This document shows, in pieces, positions 55,073 through 64,000 of a stretch of 64,000 nucleotides of DNA. The DNA lies in contig CM042089.1 of assembly GCA_023512835.1 (NCBI GenBank), positions 49,685,004-49,749,003 on the forward strand, given 5' to 3'. Position numbers and translations under genes: made by a program. Positions within the stretch are counted from its first letter, which is position 1; each line of letters opens with the position of its first letter. The stretch comes from Taxillus chinensis. Taxonomy: Eukaryota; Streptophyta; Magnoliopsida; Santalales; Loranthaceae. Below the pieces are notes generated by a model, which worked only from the letters and a program-made list of their open reading frames with translations, did no database searches and had not been told where the DNA came from.

Positions 55073-56323
55073 TCAATTTGTGAGCCAGGTCAGGTGGTCA
55101 ACCACCTGGGCCTCTTCAGAAAAAAAGTAAGGCTTTAGCCTTTGCCCATTAACCTTGAATAAGTCCCTTGAGGTGAATTGAAGCTCAACACTACCATATA
55201 GGAATACCTTTGTCACAGTGAAAGGTCCCATCCATTTGGATCGCAGCTTCCCTAGGAAGAGTTTAAACCTGGAGTTGAAGAGAAGCACCTTCTATCCAGG
55301 TTGAATGGTAGAGGGATGGATCTTCCTATCATGAATGATCTTGGCCCTCTCCTTATAGAGCCGAGCACTTTCATAAGCATTGTACCGGAACTCCTCTAAT
55401 TCATTAAGCTGGTACAGGCGAAGTTCCTTTGCAGCATTGGGATCCATATTTAGCTTCTGCATAGTCCAAAATGCCTTATGCTCAAGCTCCACCGGAAAAT
55501 GACAAGCTTTTCCATACAACAGACGGTAGGGGAAATCCTAATGAGCGTTTTAAATGCATTGTGGTAGGCCCATAATGCTTTATCTAGCTTCTGAGACCAA
55601 ACCTTGTGGTTGCCTCCCATTGTCTTTTCCAATATCTACTTGATCTCTCGATTAGAGACTTCAACTTGGCCGTTAGCTTGAGGATGATAAGCTAATGTTC
55701 GCCTATCTTGGACTCCATACTTGCTTAAGAGCTTCTCAAACATTTTATTACAAAAATGACTCCCTTCATCACTGATAATTGCTCGAGGTGTCCCAAATCT
55801 ACTTAATATATTCGGCGAAGGAACTTTGTGACCACTTGAGCGTCATTCTTCCTTGTGGGGATAGCCTCCACCCACTTTGAAAGATAGTCAACTGCTAGCA
55901 GAATATAGGAGAAACATTCTGATGGTGGAAAGGGCCCCATGAAGTCAATACCCCAAATGTCAAAGAGTTCGACTGGAAGAATACCAATTTGAGGCATCTC
56001 TTGCTTCCTTGTGATACCTCCCATTCGCTGACTTTAATCACAAGATTTAATAATGGTGTGTCTCTAAACATGGTAGGCCAATAGAATCTACTTTGCAAAA
56101 TCTTTGCCACCGTTCTTTGCACTCCAAAGTGGCCAGCATAATCAGATGAGTGACAATCCTTTAAAACACTTTCCACTTCTTCTTCTGGCAAACATCTTCT
56201 CAGAACTTGATCAGCACCTGCTTTGTAAAGATAGGGATCGTCCCATATATACTTACGTGCATCAACTAAAAACCGTTTCTTTTCTTTGATAAGTAAACTC
56301 TTAAGGTACATAGGAACATGCAT
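55073..56323 (-). pseudogene. Athila L integrase
   Basis: On the minus strand: HSSDYAGHFGVQRTVAKILQSRFYWPTMF finger part, [29 protein letters not shown] (first Asp), [29 protein letters not shown] (second Asp, about 55780), NREIK (Glu, about 55640), [15 protein letters not shown] and [15 protein letters not shown]. It ends near 55073. Broken by several frame changes. Confidence 0.88.
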
Positions 56324-56774
56324 GATAGTTCACTATGTCGCAAACCATGGCGTCTTTGCTTCGCCGCAAATAGGTGCTTCGTCGGGAAGATGTCTTGAAT
56401 GATAGACTCTTTTGTGCTACCTTCCCCTAACTCCAGTCTAGATAGATGATCAACCACGGTGTTGGAGGTTCCTTTTAAATCTTTGATTTCCAGGTCAAAC
56501 TCCTAGAGCAACAGAACCCACCTAATCAATCTGGGTTTAGCATCTTTTTTACTGAACAAATACCTCAGGGCAGCATGATCAGTGTAAACAATAACTTTCG
56601 TTCCCAATAGATAGGACCGAAACTTGTCACAAGCAAACACCACAGCCAGCAACTCCTTTTCGGTAGTAGTGTAATTCAACCGAGCTTCATTGAGTGTGCA
56701 GGCGACATAGTAAATAGCCCGAAATACCTTGTCCCTTTTTTGTCCAAGTACTGCTCCAACTGCGTGGTCGTTGG
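56324..56774 (-). pseudogene. Athila L RNase H C-terminal part, cut by element I
   Basis: The minus strand reads [41 protein letters not shown] (Glu), [13 protein letters not shown] (Asp) and MVDHLSRLELGEGSTK. The first Asp of the family (CDAS) would lie just beyond 56774, where the Tekay-like LTR begins. Confidence 0.88.
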
Positions 56775-56861
56775 TGTAAGGACCCGTACCTTGAGTTAGT
56801 CAGTTTTACCTCCGGAGTAGAGTTTTTCTAGATTTTGACCTAGTAGATGGACTCCAATGAA

Positions 56862-57282
56862 TTCACGTGCAAAAGGAAAGATGCTTAGAATGGTGTCCTC
56901 TATCTACCACGAAGTTTCAGGTCAAATGGACATGTATGTGAGGTGCACGTGATATGGGTCCAATTCATGTGCAAGTGTAATTGTCTTCTAAATGATGCAA
57001 GGAGGCTAGGGGTGAAGTTTGAGAGCATTTGGAGTCCATATGGAGGTGCACGTGAATTGGGAATTCACGTGCAAATTGGCGTGCAGCCATATTTTTGCAT
57101 GGTTCCCTTGGTTTTGTCATTCTAATGAACTTTCTCCAAAGGACCATGTTGAAATTCTGAGTATTTTGGCCTATATGGGTGCGGAAAGGTGGTAACTTGT
57201 GTGATCAAAACTACGTCGTTTTGATGCCGGGATTCACTTAATCAAAACTACGTCGTTTTGATGTTGTGTTGCCTATATAAGG
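56862..57282 (+). promoter_or_regulatory. LTR I promoter: G-box inverted repeat, palindromes, TATA
   Basis: ttcacgtgca at 56862, gcacgtga at 56944, and an inverted repeat at 57047-57073 with perfect 12-bp arms (tgcacgtgaatt, aattcacgtgca). Two copies of atcaaaactacgtcg plus ttttgat are at 57204-57225 and 57241-57262, and the TATA box cctatataagg at 57272-57282. The order matches the Athila P LTR. Confidence 0.65.
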
Positions 57283-57465
57283 AGGAGGAGTCCCTCTGTT
57301 TTAGGTTTAGGGTTTGTTGCTTCACCAGCCGTCGCAGAGAGAGAGAGAGGGAAGGAGAGCTCCTGGTTCCTGTCGGGCGTCTTGCGTGGGTGGTCGGTGA
57401 CTCGTGGGTGGACGGCGTTCGGCTTGGGATCAGACCGTTCTTTGTGTTGTTGCGTTTTCCTTGAG

Positions 57466-58299
57466 GTAGGGGTTTGTTCTTCTTAAGTCCTTCTCTGTCC
57501 TAGGGTTCCGGGCGGATTTCTGGTTATAATGTTATATATAAATATGTAATCCATATAGGTGTGATCTCCTATATGGATGTTGGCCTTGATGGCGTTTTGG
57601 TGTGATTCTATGGAATACATGCTATATGTTTGATGAAATGCCTGTGTGAGTATTCTTGTGTGTATATGCTGCCAAGTGTTTGAAATTATGCCTGTGAGGC
57701 CGTGCATGTTATGTGTTTGAGGTAAAGCCTGTGAGGCTGTGCATGTTATGTGCTTGCGAAATGCCTGTGAGGCCACGCACGTCAGGTGTGTTAGATTATG
57801 TCCGTGTGGCTTGGGTTTATGAGCTTGTGGATATATGCATGCTAAGTGTTCGACGTTATTCCTGTGTGACTAAGCATGCTAAGTGTTTGACGTTATGCCT
57901 GTATGGCCATGTGTCTTTGCGTGTTTGCTTGTACACCCGGTGGCCGTGGAAGCCCGGGACCGTTTTGTGGAACCCGGTGGCCGTGGAAGCCCGGGACCGT
58001 TTTGTGGAACCCGGTGGCCGTGGAAGCCCGGGACCGTTCTTGTAACCCGGTGTTGTGGAAGCCCGGGGCTGTTATTGGAAACCCGGCGGCGTGGAAGCCG
58101 GGAGTGTTTATGTACCAACCCATGTATGATTGTGTTTCTTTGTTATAGCCTGTAACTACATATGGTGGAATAATTGTATCACGACACAACACTTGTACAC
58201 AAGGCATGTAGATATTAGGTGCATGGGATGGGTTGGGGAGACATGATCCCTACGAGCCGGTGGTTGCTCACCCCTCCTACCATGTTGTTTTCTTTACAG
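57466..58299 (+). other. Predicted intron inside LTR I
   Basis: The donor-like GAG|GTAGGG begins at 57466 after the GA-rich leader; the acceptor-like ttttctttacag ends at 58299. Both sites are at equivalent places in G, H, K and N, while the sequence between is variable in length (587-1996 bp) and rich in tandem repeats. Inferred only. Confidence 0.45.
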
Positions 58300-58594
58300 G
58301 AACCTACGGGCGTTAGGTGGGACTCCAAGGTGGAAGGCCTTATTTACTTTCCTGTTTATGTTATTTTTATGGGAATTGATGTAACCCCAATGGGGATGGA
58401 TTGAAAAGAGGACTTTGTAATAAAGACTGATTTGGTTTGTGGACTGTTTTGGTGGACTTTATCTTTCTTGAAAGTGTTGTGAATGTTTAAATTGTTCAGT
58501 TCTTGGTTTGTATCCTAACCCCTTTGCCCTCCGTGTGGGTAAAGGGGAGTCACGCACCGGTTTCCTCGGGTTGGAAATCCGGGGCGTGACAATA

Positions 58595-58605
58595 TGGTAT
58601 CGAGC
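58595..58605 (+). other. Primer-binding site of element I
   Basis: tggtatcgagc, the initiator tRNA-Met-type PBS with one base missing relative to TGGTATCAGAGC, three bases after the LTR end. Confidence 0.82.
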
Positions 58606-59020
58606 ATGGTCTAGTTGGCCTAGGGTAGTGGGCGGACTTGGTTATCTCGAGTCCTTTGGAGGAGCCTGGAGGGACATGCCTGATCAACATGGTCCTCTTT
58701 GAGCCTCCAAGGTGTACTTAGGGTAGTCCAGTCTTGTGGTAGGATTTGCATGCATTGGCATTAGGGCACTAGTTGCATTTGTTGTCATGTGTGAAGGATG
58801 TGCATAACATGATTATGTGTGAACCGTGCAACTCTGAATATTCTTGCAATGCCTTGGGTATGACTACAATGTGGTGTCTTTGTGTGCAATATTGATTGAT
58901 GCAATGGTTAAAATGTGTGTAATGCCATGTACGGCTTGACTTGATAATGAGGTAGAGGTAGTCAACTTGTTAGTAGTCAAACGCGTTCGACGTTTGTGCA
59001 TCTTACTTCATGTAGTAAGA
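58606..59020 (+). other. Element I leader
   Basis: Untranslated sequence between PBS and the gag ATG at 59021. No ORF or structure recognised. Confidence 0.5.
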
Positions 59021-60236
59021 ATGCCACCGAGGAGAGTGACACGTGCGTCCGGGGCAATGGGCGATGAGTCATCTGCCCATGAGGGTCCGGGTGCGGGACC
59101 ATCTGTTGGAGGGCATGCGTTATTCTTCGGCACAGCTACAAGAAGGCATCCGGCCGGAGGTACGAGAGCTACGGGAGGGACTCCGGCAGGACGTTCGGGA
59201 GGAGGTGCGCCGTGAGATGGCAGCCACAGCGGGTGGTGCCACCACCACCACCACCGGACGAGCTGCCTCGTGAGCGTGAGAGTTCGCTGGGTGGTGTACC
59301 GACCCGTGCAAGAGGATGACGTGGTAACACGGTTCCGAAAGGAACAACCTCCGCGATTTAAGGGGGGAGAAGATCCTGTGGTAGGCGAGCAGTGGTTGAG
59401 GCAGATTGAGCACGTGTTCTCCTTTCTCCTGCCCCGGGAGGAGGATAAGGTGCGGCGGCAAGTCGGCGGTGGAGGGGGACGCTTTGGAGTGGTGGACGAG
59501 TCTTGCGGGAAGCCGTGCGGTGCAACTCATGTTTTGGGAGGAGTTCTTGCAACTCTTCCATGATGAGTTCTTTCCGGAATCGGTGAGATGGCGAGAAGAG
59601 GGAGGAATTTGGCAGCCCTGAAGCAAGGATCAAAGACGGTGCCCGAGTATGAGCGGGAGTTCCGGAGCTGAGTAGGTTTGCCCCCGAGACCGTGGCAAAG
59701 GAGGACCCGAAGGCCCACAAGTTCACTCTGGGTCTTAGGCCGGCCCTTAGGGAGAGGGTGGCGATTCTACGCTCGAGGACCTATGCCGAGGGCCGTGGAG
59801 ACGGCCCGTATAGGCGAGAGAGAGCCGGATGGTGGGAGGCAGGCCCATCGGGGTCGCCGGTTGCAGAGTGGGCCCGATCGAGATGCAGGGTCCAAGAGGC
59901 TCAAGACGGAGGAGAGGGATAGCAGTTCCTTCCGCGCACGGGGACAGACGTTGGTGAACCCAGGGAGGTCTAGCTTTGGCGGTGGCGAGACAGGGCGGTC
60001 CACGGGGGTCTCCCCGGTGGTTATTCTTCTTTGTGGGGAGCAGGGCCACTTGAGAAAGGAGTGTCCAAGAAGGGACCGGAAATGCCATAGATGTGGACGA
60101 GAGGGCCATCCGAGCCGGGTTTGCCGGAGTGGCAACAGGGGAGTTGGAGGCATGGCATCCGGCGTGAGGAGTGATGCTAGCTTCGTGCACCAGCCGAGAG
60201 ACCAGCTCGTCGGTGGCACCGGCCCAGGCAGGATCT
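59021..60236 (+). pseudogene. Element I gag
   Basis: ATG at 59021 (MPPRRVTRASG) is followed by frameshifts near 59110, 59290 and 59450. The gag core is recognisable from FRKEQPPRFKGGEDPVVGEQWLRQIEHVF and WWTSLAG...MFWEEFLQLFHDEFFP. Near the C-terminus one Cys/His cluster (LCGEQGHLRKEC) lacks the first Cys and a second, CHRCGREGHPSRVC (60083-60124), is complete. Inactive as it stands. Confidence 0.85.
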
Positions 60237-60839
60237 AGTCGGACCCGACCCCGGGGGAGGCCGGAGCGGCAACGGACCGAGGCCGGAGGCAACCTTAGCG
60301 GGAAGCGTCCGGTGAGTGAGCCGACCAGTGGCACGGGCCAAGGGAGGATGTTTGCGCCTGGAGGCGACATACCAGGAGGAGGCCGAGCTACCACCCCCAC
60401 CAGCCCGAGGGTGGAGCAGGACCATCGGTGGTTAGAGGTACCCTCTTGATCTCCCGTACCTTAGCTTTGTTCTTTTCGATACGGGTGCATCATGTTCGTT
60501 TGTTCTTTGAGCTTGTAATAGACGGCTTGGGGTTAGCTTGTGTGGAGGCCGCGAGGCCCCTAGTTGTGGAGTCTCCAGGTGGGAGGCATGATTGAGGTAC
60601 GGCGAGTGTGTCGTGGCCGTGTGTTAACCATAGGCGAGGTGGAGCCGAGTTTTGACTTGCATGTGATGCCTTTGAGGACGTTCGACCCGATTTTGGGTAT
60701 GGATTGGCTTATGGCTTTCCAGGCCAAGATAGATTGTTATCGGCGGCGTGTGTCCTTCGTGACACCTGCGGGGACCTCTTGCACCCCTGCAGGGGGAGTG
60801 GGATTGTGAGGCGAGTCGGGCCGGGCCAGTGTTGGACCG
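60237..60839 (+). pseudogene. Element I protease
   Basis: The active site VLFDTGASCSFV is at about 60469-60504 (DTG at 60478-60486), with a stop directly after FVL. The C-terminal part continues in the 60564 frame: RVLTIGEVEPSFDLHVMPLRTFDPILGMDWL. The frame is broken between the two. Confidence 0.82.
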
Positions 60840-62334
60840 GTGGGGTGCCATTACCCACGGGTTAGCAGCCCGACCTTTGCCGAGGAGGGTAAGGTGGAAA
60901 AGAGGGTGTGGCCCGTTGTTGTGGATCAATTTCGGGATGTTTTTCCTGAAGAGTTGAGGAGTTTGCCACCTAAGAGGAGTGTGGAGTTCACCATCGAGTT
61001 GGTGCCGGGGACGGGTCCGATTTCCCAAGTAGCATATCGTATGGGGCCAGCCGAGCTGAGGGAGCTTCAGAGGCAAATCGAGGAGTTGGTGGGCCAGGGG
61101 TATATTAGACCGAGTACCTCACCTTGGGGTGCTCCGGTGCTCTTTGCTAAGAAGGCTGATGGCACGCTTCATCTCTGCATCGACTACAGGAAGCTGAATT
61201 CAGTGACAGTGAAGAACAAGTACCCGTTGCCTCGGATAGACGACCTATTTGACCAATTGAGTGGGGCCCAGTGGTTTTCCAAGATAGATTTACGGTCGGG
61301 GTATCACCAGCTCAGGGTTAGGGAAGAGGACATCCCTAAGACGGCTTTTCGGTGCAGGTATGGGCATTATGAGTGGGTAGTGATGCCTTTCGGGCTCACT
61401 AATGCGCCAGCAAGATGTTCATGCATTTGATGAACCAAGTCTTTGCCCCATACTTAGACTCGTTCGTGGTGGTGTTTATCGACGATATCTTGGTGTATTC
61501 CAAGACCGAAAAGGAACATGTGGAGCACTTGGCAACAGTGTTGCAAACCTTGAGGGACCAGGCACTGTTTGCTAAGTTTAGCAAGTGTGAGTTTTGGCTG
61601 CAGGAGGTTCACTTTCTTGGCCATGTGGTGTCAGTGAGGGAGTTAGGGTGGACCCGGCCAAGATTGAGGCCGTGGCATCGTGGACGAGGCCAACCAACGT
61701 TTTGAGATCCGTAGTTTTCTTGGCTTGGCGGGGTACTATCGTCGTTTTGTCGAGGGGTTCTCCCGTTTGGCGGCGCCTATGACAGCGTTGACTCGGAAGG
61801 GCGTGAAGTTTGAGTGGACGGACAAGTGCCAGCAGGCGTTTGAGACTCTCAAAACCCGTTTGACCACCGCACCTGTGTTGAGGTTGCCTAGGGAGGATAT
61901 TCCGTATGAGGTGTCTTGTGATGCGTCCAGGGTTGGTTTGGGGTGTGTGCTTATGCGGGAGCACGGTGTGGTAGCTTATGGGTCAAGGCAATTGAAGCCT
62001 CATGAGCAGAATTATCCTACTCATGATCTGGAGTTAGCGGCCGTTATCTTCGCCCTGAAGAGTTGGCAGCACTACCTCTTGGGGGGAAAAGTTTGTGGTG
62101 TTCTCGGATCACAAGAGCCTTCATGACATCTTTACTCGGAAGGACTTGAATGCGAGGCAAAGGAGATGGGTGGAGTATTTGCAGACCTTTGATTTTACTC
62201 TTGCCTATACCCCGGGCAAGGGTAATGTTGTGGGCGATGCATTGAGCAGAAAAGGGAAAGGCTGCGGTGGCCGTGAGGGAGTGGAAGGCGATGGAGCGGT
62301 TGGCGATGTTGCAGGCTCCGGCCGTTGTTCGTGA
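60840..62334 (+). pseudogene. Element I reverse transcriptase and RNase H
   Basis: [56 protein letters not shown] (first Asp), [11 protein letters not shown], then a shift near 61410 and [13 protein letters not shown] (catalytic FIDD, about 61474-61485). A shift near 61640-61690 precedes [16 protein letters not shown]. RNase [16 protein letters not shown] (Asp), [14 protein letters not shown] (Glu), an extra G near 62090, [15 protein letters not shown] (Asp), GDALSRK. Catalytic residues are intact; three frame breaks. Confidence 0.9.
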
Positions 62335-63813
62335 TGGTGGGACCGTCCTGAGTCCTTTGGTGGTTGTGCCTCGAGTTGTACCAGCGCGTCCGGGAGGAAC
62401 AGCTGGGTGACATTGAGTGTGAGGTTCTCCGTGCCCGTATTGAGGCTGAGGGAGCTATCTTGGGGACTGGACGAGAGGGTCCCGAGCATGAATTGTCATT
62501 TCGGGGGCGGTTGGTAGTAGCCTCTTCCCTCGGGGATGAGGTGCCGAGGGAGTTTCACCGGTCTAGAGTCTTTGTGCATCCAGGGGGTACGAAGATGTAC
62601 CATGCGCTTCGGGCACATTTTTGGTGGCCCGGGATGAAACGCGATGTGGCTGCCTTTGTTTCGCGGTGCCTCACGTGTCGGCGGGTGAAGGCCGAGCATC
62701 AACGGCCGGCGGGCATGTTACGGCCCTTGCCCATAGCGGAGTGGAAGTGGGACCATATAGCGATGGATTTTGTGACCGGTCTTCCACCCACCACCTGGGA
62801 GGAAGGATATGATTTGGGTAATTGTGGATCGACTCACAAAGTCGGCCCATTTCCTGGCTGTTCGCGAGCGGGACTCTATGGGGACCTTGAGTCAGCTGTA
62901 CATGAACGAGATTGTGAGACTGCATGGCGTACCATTATCGGTTGTCTCAGACCGGGATTCGAGGTTCACTTCCCGTTTTTGGGCAGGTTTGCAGGAAGCT
63001 ATGGGGACCAAGCTTAACTTGAGTACAGCCTTTCACCCTGAGACGGACGGTCGACCGAGCGGACGAATCGGACCATGGAGGACATGTTACGGGCCCGTGT
63101 GTTAGATTTCGGGGGTTCGTGGGCAACTCACCTTCCTTTGGTGGAGTTTGCCTACAACAACGATTATCAGGCATCTATTGGGATGGCTCCTTTTGAGGCG
63201 TCGTACGGACGGCCGTGTCGCTCACCTTTGTGTTGGACCGAGTGGGGGGAGACACTCTCTTGGGGCCACAGTTGGTTCAAGAGGCTACCGAGAAGGTCAA
63301 GTTGATTCGTCGGCGTTTGTTGTCGGCTCGAGTCGGCGAAATCTTATGCGGATCAGCGGCGGCGCCCTTTGGAGTTTTCTGTTGGTGATCATGTGTTCCT
63401 TCGTGTCTCTCCACGTCGTGGTCATCGACGGTTTGGGCGGGGTTCCAAGCTCTCTCCGCGGTTTATTGGTCCTTTTGCGATTCTGGATCGTGTAGGGCTG
63501 TGGCCTACCGGTTAGCGTTACCACCGCGGCCGAGTCGAGTGCACAACGTATTTCACGTGTCCCGATTGCGGAAGTATCACCCCTGACCCCACTCATGTGA
63601 TTGATTGGGGGACGTTGGACATCGAGGATGACATGTCCATCATTGAGGCCCCTATCCGTATCCTAGATCGGCGAGAGAAGCTATTGCGTGGTCGTCTTTA
63701 TTCCTTTGGTTCGCGTGCTGTGGCAACACCGTGGTATTGAGGAGGAGACATGGGAACGTGAGTCCGTGATGCGTGAGCAGCACCCAGACTTGTTCGAGGA
63801 CGAACAATCTTAA
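62335..63813 (+). pseudogene. Element I integrase and chromodomain
   Basis: Zinc finger: HPGGTKMYHALRAHFWWPGM and CLTCRRVKAEHQ. Core: [12 protein letters not shown] (first Asp), a shift near 62808, [30 protein letters not shown] (second Asp), HPETDG, then a shift near 63050 before the ERTN Glu. C-terminal: SPLCWTEWGE, HNVFHVSRLRKYHP, and a chromodomain-like PIRILDRREK..IPLVRVLWQHRGIEEETWE ending at the TAA 63811-63813. Chromodomains steer integration to marked chromatin. Confidence 0.85.
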
Positions 63814-64000
63814 GCGTGGGAGGTGGCTGTTGGCCAAGGGATAGTGTTGTGTTTTCTTGTGATGTGTTTTCTTGTATTAGTTGATGTATTTATATTGTCT
63901 TTTAAAGACATGTGTCCTTATTTGTAATGTGCTTTGAGATGTGTATTCGTGCCATGTGGACATGTGTTATGTGCATTATTGTGATTATGGATTATGGTGG
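63814..64000 (+). other. Element I 3' untranslated region
   Basis: T/G-rich sequence after the pol stop, with gcgtgggaggtgg near 63814-63826. The 3' LTR start (TGTAAGGACC) is not reached within the window. Confidence 0.6.

Larger units (their letters stand above)
48971..56774 (-). mobile_element. Athila-type retrotransposon L, 3' half
   Basis: A minus-strand relative of P: 3' LTR (48971-50483), 3' UTR, third ORF, spacer, integrase and the C-terminal part of RNase H. It is cut at 56774 inside RNase H by the Tekay-like element I, so RT, protease, gag and 5' LTR must lie beyond the window. The left flank cttag (48966-48970) is the candidate target-site half, within LTR K. Confidence 0.92.
56775..58591 (+). 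repeat. 5' LTR of element I (1817 bp)
   Basis: TGTAAGGACCCGTA...ggggcgtgaca, followed three bases later by the PBS. It is the reference that identifies fragments F, G, H, J, K and N. It holds G-boxes, two ACGT near-palindromes, a TATA box at 57273, a GA leader near 57338, imperfect repeats around gcctgtgaggc (57670-57780) and 37-38-bp repeats around cccggtggccgtggaagc (57937-58100). Confidence 0.93.
56775..64000 (+). mobile_element. Tekay/Del-like gypsy chromovirus I, 3' end outside window
   Basis: 5' LTR 56775-58591, tRNA-Met PBS, gag with zinc knuckles, DTG protease, FIDD reverse transcriptase, RNase H, HHCC/DDE integrase and a C-terminal chromodomain-like segment give the order of Ty3/gypsy chromoviruses; the long LTR and tRNA-Met PBS fit Tekay/Del. 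The pol has several single-base frameshifts. The insertion is in the RNase H of L; the preceding gttgg (56770-56774) is the candidate target-site half. Confidence 0.92.

Noticed and set aside
59678..60449. Long overlapping frames on both strands around the gag C-terminus of element I
   Set aside because: High GC content suppresses stops; only the plus-strand frame with the CCHC knuckles matches a known protein.

Overview
This window is plant nuclear DNA made almost entirely of LTR retrotransposons nested inside one another. I found no convincing host gene, no tRNA or rRNA gene and no bacterial-type feature. The lineages point to an angiosperm: Ty1/copia including a Sirevirus-type element, Ty3/gypsy Athila, a Tekay/Del-like chromovirus, and a TRIM. 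The density, solo LTRs and decayed reading frames suggest pericentromeric or other heterochromatin (inference).

Layout, left to right. 1-5392: 3' part of a plus-strand copia element (A), decayed gag-pol plus its 3' LTR (3789-5392). 5393-8166: two Tekay-family LTR fragments in head-to-head inverted order (J minus, G plus). 8167-34445: a minus-strand Sirevirus-type element (B): third ORF (8167-8833), pol and gag (9541-14669), PBS (14716-14727) and a 5' LTR split into three pieces. That LTR is split by a complete Athila-type element P (14751-28125, TSD cctaa, LTRs of 1519 and 1517 bp) and by a solo LTR M (28177-33196, TSD tctgg), which itself contains a Tekay-family solo LTR H (28308-30867, TSD gttgg). 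34446-36873: a repair-scar junction, then the third-ORF part of another Sirevirus (C, plus). 36874-39405: LTR and third-ORF 3' part of a minus-strand Sirevirus (D). 39406-43967: Tekay-family LTR F (minus) holding a solo LTR E (39427-41630, TSD ccttc) and a 468-bp TRIM (42543-43010). 43968-48970: LTR pieces N, O and K. 48971-56774: minus-strand Athila-type element L. 56775-64000: 5' LTR, PBS, gag, PR, RT, RNase H, INT and chromodomain of a Tekay/Del-like element (I) inserted in the RNase H of L; it runs off the window.

The most interesting biology is in what the elements add to plain gag-pol. (1) The Athila elements P and L carry, after pol, a roughly 770-residue third ORF. Its N-terminal domain also occurs in the Sirevirus third ORFs (B, C), and its C-terminal domain has the His-Asp-Gln-Cys signature of ULP1/C48 SUMO-type cysteine proteases; Sirevirus D shows a degenerate counterpart. 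(2) Each third ORF has its own TATA box at a fixed distance before its ATG (90 bp in P and L; 113 and 115 bp in B and C). (3) Copia A, Athila P and Tekay-like I LTRs, and the Athila third-ORF promoter, share inverted G-box modules (TGCACGTGA...TCACGTGCA); P and I, and in degenerate form L and M, also have an ACGT-centred palindrome close to a TATA box. (4) Tekay-family LTRs carry a conserved splice-donor-like site after a GA-rich leader and an acceptor-like site near the LTR end, as if an intron lies inside the LTR.

All boundaries were read by eye from termini, target-site duplications, PBS/PPT and comparison of copies inside the window. Family names are assigned from motifs and not from database searches.
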